NCBI RefSeq assembly: GCF_000293805.1
Contig: NZ_AMBZ01000001.1
Span: 586,001-650,000 of the forward strand
Reading direction: 5' to 3'
DNA length: 64,000 nt
DNA from: Paenibacillus alvei DSM 29
Lineage (GTDB): Bacteria; Bacillota; Bacilli; Paenibacillales; Paenibacillaceae
The first letter of the stretch is position 1. Every line of letters starts with the position of its first letter. The position numbers and the translations under genes are program-made. A model generated the notes under the pieces. The model was not told the origin of the DNA and ran no database searches. It saw only the letters and a list, made by a program, of their open reading frames with translations. Of the stretch, positions 45,548-54,016 are shown piece by piece.

Positions 45548-46867
45548 TTATGAGCTATGGTGATGGGCGGCTCCATGCGCTGTGTCTCTCTTGGACTGAA
45601 TCTCAAGCAGGGCATCTAACTCACTCTGTATTCGAGGGGCAACGGACACTTCAGCTCCAGTTAACCAGGCAGCATTATAAGGCCCTTCTGCTGGCGTATG
45701 CTCATAATGAGGCCGTATTGACTGCACATAATCATACACGGCCATCGGCACCTGATCGCCTTGCACCCACAACAGCGGAGCATGCTTGCCCAAATGAGCA
45801 AATGGAGCTTGAGCAATTGCCAGCCGCTCACTCCCTTGCTTCACAAAGGAGAAATTATGTCCTGGCGACGTAATTCCCCAACCGAACCCAGTCTTCTTAT
45901 CTTTGTATCGAGCAAAGGCAATAGCTTGTTCTATCGGAGATGCTGCAGGAATGCGCTCAACTCGTCCGAACACCTGCAATTCATCGGTGACTTCCTGTGG
46001 AATGGTGTTCTCTGAGCCAAGTACATACATGACCGCCTTCTTACGACGCTTCGCGAGCACGTCAGCTGTTGACTGCGGAATCCCCTGCTTGTTCACGTAC
46101 AGTACGGGCTCTGGCATATGTGCAATCCAATTAACCGCAGGCAGGGCATAGGACGGATCATCGGAAGAAGCAATAATGACTGACATCGGCCGATCTTTGC
46201 TTACTCTTGCGTAATAATCGTCGATAGCAGCTGCAACGGCTGCCGGATTATCGCCAGCAATTACATCTACTTTTAGTCCCAACTTCTTCACCTCGTCTAC
46301 CACTGTCGCATCCACCTTGCCTACAACGATCGCTTGCACTCCTTTATTGTCAGGCGAGCCTTTAGGCTTGAGACGCTGCAATTCTATTCTAGTTTCCTCC
46401 GGAATGCGGTCGGACTTAATATAGAGCAGCGGGCCATTATTGGGGAAATGAATAAGATCGGCAGCCGCCATTGCAACCGACCACTGTTCATCCGGTACAA
46501 GTACAACCCCATTAGGCCGCTGTTCGTCAATATACCCGGGCCATACTGTTCGAGATACAGTGACTGCCGCCTTCACGTGATCATCTGTATTAATACGCGT
46601 CATATTTTTCGTAGCAATCCAAGGTGCATGTGTCGCCTGCTCGTTCACTAGAGGCTCTCCGGCATAGAACGCTGCTTCGTCGGAGGCGACAGTCATCGTT
46701 GATCCGCACCCTGCCAGCACTATGCATAACAACAGCACTCCCCAGGAAGACGCGCGCATTAAGCGCGATCTTGCCCCCAATTGCCATGGACACATCCCTG
46801 TGGTCTGATCCCATTTTCTATCGTCCCTGTTACTCGTCTGATGTCTTGATATCCATGACTCATTCAT
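45548..46867 (-). CDS. Lipoprotein with CWB2-like (cell-wall-binding repeat 2) repeats
   Basis: About 439 residues. The lipobox VLAGC is preceded by an unusually long N-terminal stretch of some 50 residues. The mature part shows repeats of the CWB2 type, each an alternating beta/alpha unit with hydrophobic strands (VVLVPDEQWSVAMAAADLI, GVQAIVVGKVDATVVDEVKKL, AVMYVLGSENTIPQEVTDELQ). Such repeats bind anionic wall polymers in clostridial S-layer proteins. I place the start at 46867, eight bases after GGGAGGT. The His-rich C-terminus (HGAAHHHSS) may bind metal. Function otherwise unknown. Confidence 0.75.
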   Translation of the reverse strand: MNESWISRHQTSNRDDRKWDQTTGMCPWQLGARSRLMRASSWGVLLLCIVLAGCGSTMTVASDEAAFYAGEPLVNEQATHAPWIATKNMTRINTDDHVKAAVTVSRTVWPGYIDEQRPNGVVLVPDEQWSVAMAAADLIHFPNNGPLLYIKSDRIPEETRIELQRLKPKGSPDNKGVQAIVVGKVDATVVDEVKKLGLKVDVIAGDNPAAVAAAIDDYYARVSKDRPMSVIIASSDDPSYALPAVNWIAHMPEPVLYVNKQGIPQSTADVLAKRRKKAVMYVLGSENTIPQEVTDELQVFGRVERIPAASPIEQAIAFARYKDKKTGFGWGITSPGHNFSFVKQGSERLAIAQAPFAHLGKHAPLLWVQGDQVPMAVYDYVQSIRPHYEHTPAEGPYNAAWLTGAEVSVAPRIQSELDALLEIQSKRDTAHGAAHHHSS

Positions 46868-47080
46868 GAACATATACCTCCCGTCAATCCATCCATATCT
46901 TGTAAGATGCCCGACAGATCCGGTTCTTACTCTTGATTTGTTTATTGATAGGAACGAGCAACTTTGGTACGTGCAAAGAAATACGTCAATGCGATACAAT
47001 AGCAGCAAAATGAAATTCGCCTTACAACAAACGAGATTTGAACTACTAATACTAGGCGTGAAAAAGGGTGGGATATTGCT

Positions 47081-47641
47081 GTGAATGAGGGAATAATTCA
47101 ACAGAAAACGTTGCCTAACGGACTTATTGCTGTTCGTGCGCTTTCAACTGATACTGAACATGTAATGGCACTGCTGCACAACACCGCCAAGTGGCTACAA
47201 GAACGAGGCTCTACCCAATGGAATGCATTGCTTCAAGGACAAGACACCCACAATACAGCGGACGCGATTCTGAACGGCGATGTCTTCTTATTTAAGCAGG
47301 AGGGGCAGATTGCCGGCATGGTCATATTGCTAACAACGCCAAGTCCATGGGATCGCTTGTTGTGGGGAAATGATTCCGTAGAGGAATCCGTATATGTGCA
47401 CCGTCTCGCCATCAACCGTAATTATGCAGGTCAGCATGTCGGAAGTGGAATTCTAGCATGGACAGCAAGCGGCATCGCGTTTCCGAATAAGCGCAGCATT
47501 CGTCTTGATTGCATGTCCGGTATTCCAGCACTGGAGTCGTTCTATCGTGGAGCGGGCTTTGCGTACCAAGGTCGTACAGACAATGGATATCTACTATTTG
47601 AGAAGAATCTTGCGTTATTCCCCCCGGTCAATCAATCCTAA
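47081..47641 (+). CDS. GNAT-family N-acetyltransferase
   Basis: A 186-residue cytosolic acetyltransferase. The acetyl-CoA-binding segment VYVHRLAINRNYAGQHVGSGILAW (near 107-130) carries the R/Q-x-x-G-x-G/A-like loop, and RLDCMSGIPALESFYRGAGF is the C-terminal GNAT motif. The start is a GTG behind AAGGGTGGG (47064-47072). The substrate (amine, antibiotic or protein) is unknown. Its natural terminator has been split by the insertion element that follows. Confidence 0.88.
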   Translation: MNEGIIQQKTLPNGLIAVRALSTDTEHVMALLHNTAKWLQERGSTQWNALLQGQDTHNTADAILNGDVFLFKQEGQIAGMVILLTTPSPWDRLLWGNDSVEESVYVHRLAINRNYAGQHVGSGILAWTASGIAFPNKRSIRLDCMSGIPALESFYRGAGFAYQGRTDNGYLLFEKNLALFPPVNQS

Positions 47642-47657
47642 AAAGCAAGCCGACAAA

Positions 47658-47667
47658 AAACCGCCTG
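47658..47667. terminator. Left arm of a terminator split by the IS element
   Basis: AAACCGCCTG here pairs with CAGGCGGTTT at 48982-48991, which continues into a T-rich stretch. Removing the IS and one GAG copy restores a complete bidirectional terminator between the GNAT and cadA genes, with an inner CTCC/GGAG stem. Confidence 0.8.
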
Positions 47668-47782
47668 CCTCCTCCACAGATGGAGGGGACTGACCCCATA
47701 ACGTGAGACAAATCAAAACACCTTTAAGAGAAATATCCTTATATCGTAAGATAAGGGAGACAATCTTGGAGGTGTTTTTGCG

Positions 47783-48100
47783 TTGGCAACTAGAGTGAGT
47801 TACCCGGCGGAAGTGAAATTGAAAGCAATCGAAATGAGATTAGCTGGTATTCCTGTGAAAGAAGTAATGAACGAGCTAAACATCAAAAATGAGACTCAGT
47901 TAAAAGTCTGGATGAAATGGTATCGGGAAGGTGAACTCTATCGCCTGGAGCAGCCAGTAGGTAAGCAATACAGCTACGGCAAAGGCCCAGAATATCTATC
48001 AGAGCTTGAAAAAGTGAAAGCAGAGAATCATTTTCTTAAGCAGCAGTTAGAGGTTCTAAAAAAGTACAAGGATTTGGAAAGGAGGTGTCACCTGAAGTAG
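47783..48100 (+). CDS. IS3-family transposase OrfA (DNA-binding part)
   Basis: 105 residues: a helix-turn-helix (YPAEVKLKAIEMRLAGIPVKEVMNELNIKNETQLKVWMKWYREG) followed by a leucine-zipper-like coiled coil (LSELEKVKAENHFLKQQLEVLKKYKDLE). It starts at a TTG nine bases after GGAGGT. It overlaps OrfB by 16 bp. Ribosomes slipping back at A-AAA-AAG (48058-48064) make the OrfAB transposase. Confidence 0.93.
   Translation: MATRVSYPAEVKLKAIEMRLAGIPVKEVMNELNIKNETQLKVWMKWYREGELYRLEQPVGKQYSYGKGPEYLSELEKVKAENHFLKQQLEVLKKYKDLERRCHLK
48058..48064 (+). promoter_or_regulatory. Programmed -1 frameshift site of the IS
   Basis: A-AAA-AAG is in the correct phase of OrfA (third base of CTA, then AAA, AAG). The -1 frame is open from here into OrfB. 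The AAAGGAGG sequence 14 bases downstream serves OrfB initiation at GTG 48085. Confidence 0.85.
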
Positions 48101-48927
48101 TTATCGCTTGGATGGAGTCCATTCGAGGAGAAATAAGTATTACTCAAGCCTGTGCATGGTTAGGGATTCCTCGATCTAATTATTATCGTTGGAAATCATC
48201 TTGCAGAGCTAAGCGTGTAGATAATGCCGTAGGGAAAATTCGAGAGCTCTGTACGGAACATAAATTCCGTTATGGGTACCGAAAGATCACGTCACTCCTT
48301 CGAATGGAACAACAAATTAATCACAAACGTGTACAGCGAATTATGCAACGTGAAGGACTACAATGCCGAGTTAAAGTGAAGAAACGCAAACCTACTGGAC
48401 AGCCAGCACATGTCGCGGAACACCTGTTAAAGCGTCAATTTCAAGCAATTGCTCCGATGCAAAAACTCGTGACTGATATTACGTATTTGCCTTACGGCGG
48501 AAAAACACTATACTTATCAAGTATTTTAGACTTGTATAACGGAGAGATCGTGGCTTACAGTATAGCAGACAAGCAAGACACTTCTTTTGTTCTTGATACG
48601 CTGAATCAGCTTCCGCTACGTTCAGATATGATGCTTCACAGCGATCAAGGAAGTGTATATACGTCTCAGGTTTATCAAGAAGCAATAAAAGCAAAAGGCA
48701 TTACCATGAGCATGTCCCGCAAGGGAACGCCCGCTGATAATGCCCCCATCGAATCGTTTCATTCCACACTAAAGTCTGAAACGTTCTATCTCGAAAAAAT
48801 TACCTGTACAACGACCGCCATCGTTGAGCAGATCGTTCGAGATTACATTACTTACTATAACTCAATTCGCATTCAAACGAAACTAAATAACCAGTCGCCG
48901 ATTAATTTTCGACGACTGGCTGCTTAA
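48085..48927 (+). CDS. IS3-family transposase OrfB (DDE catalytic part)
   Basis: A 280-residue integrase-core protein. The N-terminal HTH_21-type region (CAWLGIPRSNYYRWK, YGYRKITSLLRMEQQINHKRVQRIM) precedes the rve domain with the three catalytic acids: Asp in VTDITYLPYG, Asp in LHSDQGSVYTS and Glu in PIESFHSTLKSE. All are present, so the enzyme should be active when fused to OrfA by frameshifting. A GTG start with an overlapping AAAGGAGG could also give OrfB alone. Confidence 0.95.
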   Translation: MSPEVVIAWMESIRGEISITQACAWLGIPRSNYYRWKSSCRAKRVDNAVGKIRELCTEHKFRYGYRKITSLLRMEQQINHKRVQRIMQREGLQCRVKVKKRKPTGQPAHVAEHLLKRQFQAIAPMQKLVTDITYLPYGGKTLYLSSILDLYNGEIVAYSIADKQDTSFVLDTLNQLPLRSDMMLHSDQGSVYTSQVYQEAIKAKGITMSMSRKGTPADNAPIESFHSTLKSETFYLEKITCTTTAIVEQIVRDYITYYNSIRIQTKLNNQSPINFRRLAA

Positions 48928-48981
48928 ACTTGTAAGGTGTTTTGATCCCTGTCTCACAAACGGGGGTCAGTCCCGAGAATA

Positions 48982-48991
48982 CAGGCGGTTT
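48982..48991. terminator. Right arm of the IS-split terminator
   Basis: CAGGCGGTTT is the partner of AAACCGCCTG at 47658-47667; TCTATTTTC follows. Confidence 0.8.
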
Positions 48992-49023
48992 CTATTTTCG
49001 GATGCAGCTATGATGATTTTACG

Positions 49024-51348
49024 TTATTCTTCATGATCTCGTCCGAGAAGCACAGTCATACCAAGCAAAGTAACTACGATGGTCGCCCCCATATCGGACA
49101 AAATTGCAATCCAAAGTGTCAGCCATCCCGGGATCGTAAGCAGCAAGGCAATAATTTTCAAGCCAAGCGCGAGCCCGATGTTCCAGCGCACGATGCGGTT
49201 CACCTTATGCGAAATCCGAATTGCGCTAGGCAGCTTCCCGAGATGATCCTGCATGAGGACGATATCCGCCGTTTCAACGGCACTGTCTGTTCCTTTGCCC
49301 ATTGCGATTCCCAACTGTGCAGAAGCTAATGCAGGCGCATCGTTAATGCCGTCGCCAACCATAGCGACAGGGTATTTCTGACCAAGTTCCTTAATTTTAT
49401 CGACTTTCTGCTGCGGCAGCAACTGTGCATACCAGTCGGTTACACCCACACTCTTAGCTACTTGTTCCGCAGATTGAGCATGGTCGCCTGTCAGCATGAC
49501 CGTATGCTTCACACCAGCAGCGTGGAGAGCCGCAATCGTCCGCTTGCTTTCCTCACGAATCTCATCGGCTAATCCAAATACCCCTAACGGCTTACCGTCT
49601 TGTTCAGATACAACAACCACTAAAGTAAGCCCACGCGACTTCATTTGCTCCGCAGCTTTACGTGCCTGACGCACTCTTTCAGCCGAACCACCCTGCAGCT
49701 TATCCAGTACGCGCTCACTGCCTACCCAGTAGACGGCACCCTGAATTTCAGCCCGAATTCCTTCTCCCGCCACGGTCTCACTGTGTGCTGGTTCTTCGAA
49801 GGAAGTGCTTCCCTTCGCCTCCAGATGCCTCATAATGGCCTTGGCAAGCGGATGTAAGGAAGCCTGCTCAATGGAACCAGCGATCTGGTAGAAGCGATCT
49901 TCATCATATATCGCCTCATCTTGTACCGCAGGCTCCCCCTTCGTCAAGGTACCTGTCTTGTCAAAGGCCAGTGCCTCAATCTTGCCAAGCTGCTCCAGAT
50001 GGACGCCGCCCTTGATCAGAATTCCGTTGCGAGCGTTGCGTGTAATCCCGCTGACAATAGCAATTGGCGATGATAGAATAAGTGCACATGGACAGCCGAC
50101 AATCAGAACGGCAAGCCCTTGATAGAACCATTTATACCACTCTCCACCCATGAATAGCGGCGGTACGAGCATTACAAGTGCTGCAATTACCATAATGATT
50201 GGTGTATACACACGGGCAAACCGATCAATGAACAGTTCTGTCGGTGTTTTCGTATCCTGTGCTTCCTGCACAAGATGCAAAATTTTCGCCAGTGACGAAT
50301 CTTCATACGCTTTATCAATACGTACCTTCAGGATGCCGTCGGTGTTCACACTGCCTCCGTATACCACATCATCAGCCGCTTTGGATACCGGCAAAGATTC
50401 TCCTGTAATAGCCGCCTCATTGACGGCGCTGTTTCCTTCAACGACCGTCCCATCGGAGGGAATCTTTTCCCCGGGACGCACCAGTACAACATCGCCGACT
50501 ACCAATTGTTCAATCGCAATTGTTACACTTTGCCCATTGCGAAGCACGGTAGCCTGCTTCGGAGCTACTGCAAGCAAGGCTTCCATCGATTGACGAGCCC
50601 GCTCCATGCCGTAGCCTTCCAACATTTCATTCAGCCCGAATAAGATGGCGACGAGCGTCGCTTCTTTCCACTCTCCGATAACAACCGCACCAGTGAGCGC
50701 CACTGTCATCAGCGTATCCATATTGAAGCGCAGCCGCAGCAGGTTCCGAAGCCCTTTCATGAAGGTGCCATATCCACTAAGCAGCATGGCGAGCAGATAC
50801 ATGCCAATCAATACGCCGTAAGGTGCAGCATTGTCGAGTACGAATGTAGCAACATACAACAAGCCGGAAGTGCCCAGCAGCCACTTCATCCGATTCATAT
50901 CCCCGTGGCTGTGATCATGTCCATGGCCTTCTGCATCATGGTCGTGATCATGTCCATGATCATGCTGATGTGCCTTACCGCTTGAATGGCTATGCGAGTG
51001 ACTGTGAGAATGTCCTTCGTGACCATGTCCCTCGTGGGAATGCCCATGATCATGACCATCGCAAGCACACTCTGCGTGCGCATTGGCTGATGCATGCGCC
51101 GAGCTTGAAGCAGCCCCGCCTGATTCCACCAGCTTCGCGCCGTCTGTTCGCAAGATCCGCTTCACGGCAGTCAAGTCGATATTCTTATTCAGCTTCAATG
51201 TTCCACTATTATAGCTTAATGTCGCATCCTCACCATGCTTCAACCGGCGAATCTCGCCTTCCATCTCCCGTGCACAGTTCCCGCACGACAATCCTTGCAC
51301 TCGATATGCAATTCGTTCGTCAGCCTTCTCTATGCCCCGCGTCGTCAT
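49024..51348 (-). CDS. cadA: Zn/Cd/Pb/Co-exporting P1B-type ATPase with His-rich linker
   Basis: 774 residues. A heavy-metal-associated domain with SCGNC (21-25) is followed by a His/Asp/Gly-rich linker of about 60 residues (87-149), eight membrane segments, TGES (315-318), the metal-site CPC (419-421), phosphorylated Asp463 in DKTGT, HP (499-500) and the GDGINDAPAL hinge. CPC with this architecture indicates Zn2+/Cd2+/Pb2+/Co2+ export. The His tract probably buffers zinc. The start lies within the 3' end of the ArsR/CadC regulator gene (29-bp overlap), with GAGGAG upstream. Confidence 0.94.
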   Translation of the reverse strand: MTTRGIEKADERIAYRVQGLSCGNCAREMEGEIRRLKHGEDATLSYNSGTLKLNKNIDLTAVKRILRTDGAKLVESGGAASSSAHASANAHAECACDGHDHGHSHEGHGHEGHSHSHSHSHSSGKAHQHDHGHDHDHDAEGHGHDHSHGDMNRMKWLLGTSGLLYVATFVLDNAAPYGVLIGMYLLAMLLSGYGTFMKGLRNLLRLRFNMDTLMTVALTGAVVIGEWKEATLVAILFGLNEMLEGYGMERARQSMEALLAVAPKQATVLRNGQSVTIAIEQLVVGDVVLVRPGEKIPSDGTVVEGNSAVNEAAITGESLPVSKAADDVVYGGSVNTDGILKVRIDKAYEDSSLAKILHLVQEAQDTKTPTELFIDRFARVYTPIIMVIAALVMLVPPLFMGGEWYKWFYQGLAVLIVGCPCALILSSPIAIVSGITRNARNGILIKGGVHLEQLGKIEALAFDKTGTLTKGEPAVQDEAIYDEDRFYQIAGSIEQASLHPLAKAIMRHLEAKGSTSFEEPAHSETVAGEGIRAEIQGAVYWVGSERVLDKLQGGSAERVRQARKAAEQMKSRGLTLVVVVSEQDGKPLGVFGLADEIREESKRTIAALHAAGVKHTVMLTGDHAQSAEQVAKSVGVTDWYAQLLPQQKVDKIKELGQKYPVAMVGDGINDAPALASAQLGIAMGKGTDSAVETADIVLMQDHLGKLPSAIRISHKVNRIVRWNIGLALGLKIIALLLTIPGWLTLWIAILSDMGATIVVTLLGMTVLLGRDHEE

Positions 51349-51760
51349 GGCAATGCTCCTCTCTCAAATGTTCTAGTGTCATTCGAACGAGCATCCGAAT
51401 ATGATGGTCATTCAAGGTATAAAAGACATTCTTGCCATCCTTGCGTGATTTCGCGATTCCTAGATTCTTCATGACTCGCAAGTGATGCGAGGTAGTCGCA
51501 ATGGATTGACCTGTTAATATAGCCATATCGCATACACACAGCTCTTCCCCCTCATCCAGCAAGCATGCCATCTTCATCCGGGTCGGATCCGATAAGGCCT
51601 TGAACATCTGAGCCATCCCTTGTACCTCAGTGTCCTCAACGCGGCCTTTCAAGGCATTAATTTTTACGGCGTCATAACATACAATTTCACATACATCTTC
51701 TTTATTGTGTGTATGCGATTGGATGTTCTCCAAATCATTCGTTGATCGCTGTGCTACCAT
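51320..51760 (-). CDS. cadC: ArsR/SmtB-family metal-responsive repressor, CadC-like
   Basis: About 146 residues. N-terminal Cys pair in CEIVC and the alpha-3 motif ELCVCDMA match the Cd/Pb site of CadC; the C-terminal HHIRMLVRMTLEHLREEHCHDD supplies candidate alpha-5 zinc ligands. The winged helix reads FKALSDPTRMKMACLL and IATTSHHLRVMKNLGIAKSRKDGKNVFYTL. The ATG at 51760 is preferred, placed after AGAGG; the GTG at 51769 overlaps that site. Metal binding should release it from the two operators upstream and switch on cadA. Confidence 0.92.
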   Translation of the reverse strand: MVAQRSTNDLENIQSHTHNKEDVCEIVCYDAVKINALKGRVEDTEVQGMAQMFKALSDPTRMKMACLLDEGEELCVCDMAILTGQSIATTSHHLRVMKNLGIAKSRKDGKNVFYTLNDHHIRMLVRMTLEHLREEHCHDDAGHREG

Positions 51761-51869
51761 TTTGTTCACCTCTTAACTATATTGTTGTTAATTTCATTGA
51801 AGATTAAGCGCATTAATCACATTCGCTTGAAAGTTGAATCATCCTTTGCTTAATCGTAATCATTACAAT

Positions 51870-51947
51870 ATTCAAAAGAATGTTTGAATGTTATCTGTAG
51901 TTGTAGTATATCTTATCCCATTCATAAATTCAAACGATTATTTTAAT
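51870..51947 (-). promoter_or_regulatory. cadCA promoter with two CadC operators
   Basis: On the minus strand TTGAAT (51928-51933) and TATACT (51905-51910) are exactly 17 bp apart. ATTCAAA-N6-TTTGAAT (51870-51889) lies just after the expected start of transcription, and ATTCAAA-N6-TTTTAAT (51928-51947, one mismatch) covers the -35 box. Both match the known ArsR/CadC operator form. Confidence 0.88.
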
Positions 51948-52024
51948 GTTCATAAAAAATGGGCTTCTCCCTACTATAACTAATCTCCTTATTGCTGCAA
52001 TCGTGAGCGAAAATGCTTTCTCAT

Positions 52025-52993
52025 CTACGATACTGCTTCCTCACGCCGTCCATACTCACATATGTCCAAATACGGACAACGACGGCAGCGCTTCACCTCT
52101 TCTGTCGGTTCGAACGCATCGATGGACATTGGCTGATTGCGCAGTGGCTCTTCCAAATAATCTCGCATAAGCAGCATACTGTCGACGACATGACGTTCCA
52201 ATTCCTCCATCTCTTCCTCATACACAGCATCCTCTACACAGCTCCCGCTAAGCAAATATTCCGTCCGGATATCAAGCTTTTCATAAGGCACCCCATACAC
52301 ACGATGCACATACAATCCATACAAGCGAAGCTGTGTCTTATTGCGCTCATCTTCCTGACCGGTCTTCCAATCTACAATGATATAATGGTCATGATGACGG
52401 AACATAACGTCCAGCTTAACAAATACGTTCGTGCTGGCCACCTCTATCGTGTTCAATCGCTCTAACTCCATAAGCCGTACATCCGAATCTTCCCGATATT
52501 GCTGCACACTGCGGCTGTTTAGGAACCGGTCTGCCAAAATGGGAATGCGAGTTTTAATCATTTCAATCGTCCGAGCTGGCAACTGCCCGCCATAGTACAT
52601 TTCATGAAGCATCGTACGCTGCTTCGGCAGCTCCTTCCATGCTTCTACATCAAGGGAATCCGTATATGCCTGATTAAGTAGATTACGCACGCGACGCACG
52701 ATATCCTCCGCATCCATCATTCGACCGGATTGATGCATCTGCATCAATGTCGCTTCTGCCATCTTATGCATCGCTTCCCCGAACACAAGATGCAAGTTGG
52801 TCATCTGTTTCAACTGATAAGCTTGTCTTGCCAATGGCGGCGCATCTCGAAACCAGCCATTATGCGAGGCATAATAATGATAATAATATTTGCGTCTACA
52901 CTCTTCGAACAGCACATGCCGCGAGGGTGACCATGACCATTCCGGGTAAAGCTTTCGCTGCAAAGAAATCTCCCCCTTCGCCAAATCTTTCAC
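52025..52993 (-). CDS. PD-(D/E)XK nuclease with Cas4/AddB-like iron-sulfur cysteines
   Basis: A 322-residue RecB-family nuclease. The active site reads GEAMH (conserved His), FVKLDVMF (Asp) and IIVDWKTG (Asp-x-Lys), followed by the QLRLYGLYV motif. Four Cys fit a 4Fe-4S cluster: one in FEECRRKYYYHYY near residue 32 and three in KRCRRCPYLDICEYG near the C-terminus. It resembles free-standing Cas4/PDDEXK_1 proteins that trim single-stranded ends. No cas genes are present. It follows the SWIM/SNF2/SRAP genes on the same strand, behind a terminator-like hairpin. Confidence 0.88.
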   Translation of the reverse strand: MKDLAKGEISLQRKLYPEWSWSPSRHVLFEECRRKYYYHYYASHNGWFRDAPPLARQAYQLKQMTNLHLVFGEAMHKMAEATLMQMHQSGRMMDAEDIVRRVRNLLNQAYTDSLDVEAWKELPKQRTMLHEMYYGGQLPARTIEMIKTRIPILADRFLNSRSVQQYREDSDVRLMELERLNTIEVASTNVFVKLDVMFRHHDHYIIVDWKTGQEDERNKTQLRLYGLYVHRVYGVPYEKLDIRTEYLLSGSCVEDAVYEEEMEELERHVVDSMLLMRDYLEEPLRNQPMSIDAFEPTEEVKRCRRCPYLDICEYGRREEAVS

Positions 52994-53119
52994 CGAACAA
53001 CGGTTTAATTAAGCTATTATAGCATGTTCACGAGTAGGGAAAAGAAACGTACCTCAGTGAATAAATGTTCTCGGTAACCAAGAAAGACAATACATGCTGA
53101 ATAATGCAGAACAACAGGA

Positions 53120-53154
53120 ACAGCCTTGACCCGTAATCATTGAGCCAAGGCTGT
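53120..53154 (-). terminator. Terminator after the SRAP gene
   Basis: ACAGCCTTG (53120-53128) pairs with CAAGGCTGT (53146-53154). No long T-run follows on the minus strand, so read-through into the nuclease gene is possible. Confidence 0.6.
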
Positions 53155-53251
53155 ACATAATATCTTTCTATCTGAACCACCGCATCTGATCATTCAACGA
53201 TTCCCTAATGATGTGATGATGTTGTATCCCCACTGTAACGTGCTCGTTAAT

Positions 53252-53926
53252 TCATGGCTTAACCCAGCCAAGTCTCATATCCAATTCCTGAACACAGTCC
53301 GAATGGTCATATTGTTCATCCTCGATACGCGGTGTAACTGGGTAGAACATCATTCGTTCCGCTGCATATGGACGCAGCAATCGAGCAAGCGACTCGATCT
53401 CAGTAGATACCGGTCGAAGCCAAGCATCCACTTCCACAGGATCCAATATAGCCGACATGCGTGTCTCGAATTCAGCAACAAGCTCATTTGACCGCGACAT
53501 TAATAACGTGCATGTCTGCTGCACTCTTCCTTGTGCATCGCGCCATACCTCATACAGTCCTGCTACCCCGAAGACGCCCCGCGAACGCAGCACCATATGA
53601 ACAGGAAGGCTTTTTTTCCCTTGTTGCCTCCAGTAGTAGAAGCCGCTGCACGGAATAACGCACCGTTGACGCTCCGTTAGCTTCCAATAAGCCGAATTGC
53701 TATGAACCGAATAAATATCGGCATTCAATGAATCCTTGCCCCAAAAGGGCACCATTCCCCACCTGAATTTATCCAGTACACGCCTGCCCTTAAGCTCTAA
53801 AATTGCCGGCACCGCTTGTGTCGGGCTAATATTATAGCGCCGTTGATAGGGATAGAGCACTTGCTCGATCTCAAATACCCGTTCAATCTCAGATAGATCT
53901 GCGGAAATTGCATATTTCCTGCACAT
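53252..53926 (-). CDS. Divergent SRAP (HMCES/YedK-like) protein
   Basis: SRAP proteins crosslink through Cys2 to abasic sites in single-stranded DNA. Here the start at 53926 exposes Cys2 (MCRKYAIS; the family usually has MCGR). RYNISPTQAVPAI and KFRWGMVPFWGKD are well conserved. Other catalytic positions differ: the usual GFYEW reads GFYYW (the Glu is lost) and the usual IHDRMP reads FETRMS (the His is lost). The NAR(S/A)ET loop is also replaced by SNSAYWK. GGAGG precedes the start. It lies 90 bp after the SNF2 gene on the same strand. Confidence 0.85.
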   Translation of the reverse strand: MCRKYAISADLSEIERVFEIEQVLYPYQRRYNISPTQAVPAILELKGRRVLDKFRWGMVPFWGKDSLNADIYSVHSNSAYWKLTERQRCVIPCSGFYYWRQQGKKSLPVHMVLRSRGVFGVAGLYEVWRDAQGRVQQTCTLLMSRSNELVAEFETRMSAILDPVEVDAWLRPVSTEIESLARLLRPYAAERMMFYPVTPRIEDEQYDHSDCVQELDMRLGWVKP

Positions 53927-54016
53927 GCCCATCATCCTCCTCATGGACAATATTGTCTGTAGAATGAGGATATTTATGCAGACAATTCCATCTGGAAGGA
54001 TCGAGCTTGACTCCGC

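Larger units (their letters stand above)
47686..48974 (+). mobile_element. IS3-family (IS150-like) insertion sequence, intact, 1289 bp
   Basis: The ends are a perfect 12-bp inverted repeat GGGACTGACCCC (47686-47697) and GGGGTCAGTCCC (48963-48974); similarity extends inwards through GTGAGACA and ATCAAAACACCTT. GAG flanks both ends (47683-47685 and 48975-48977) as a 3-bp target duplication. Two overlapping frames, OrfA and OrfB, are intact with a -1 frameshift heptamer. Near-identical ends and intact frames suggest recent, possibly still active, transposition. The target was the hairpin of a terminator. Confidence 0.95.

Noticed and set aside
45548..47101. Longer start for the CWB2-like lipoprotein at 47101
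   Set aside because: The extra 78 residues overlap the GNAT gene start and promoter region, and the only strong ribosome site points to 46867.
47686..48974. Composite transposon carrying cadCA
   Set aside because: Only one IS copy is present and the metal genes are not bracketed by a second one in the window.
52025..52993. CRISPR-associated Cas4 as part of a CRISPR locus
   Set aside because: The nuclease has Cas4-like features, but there is no repeat array and no other cas gene in the window.
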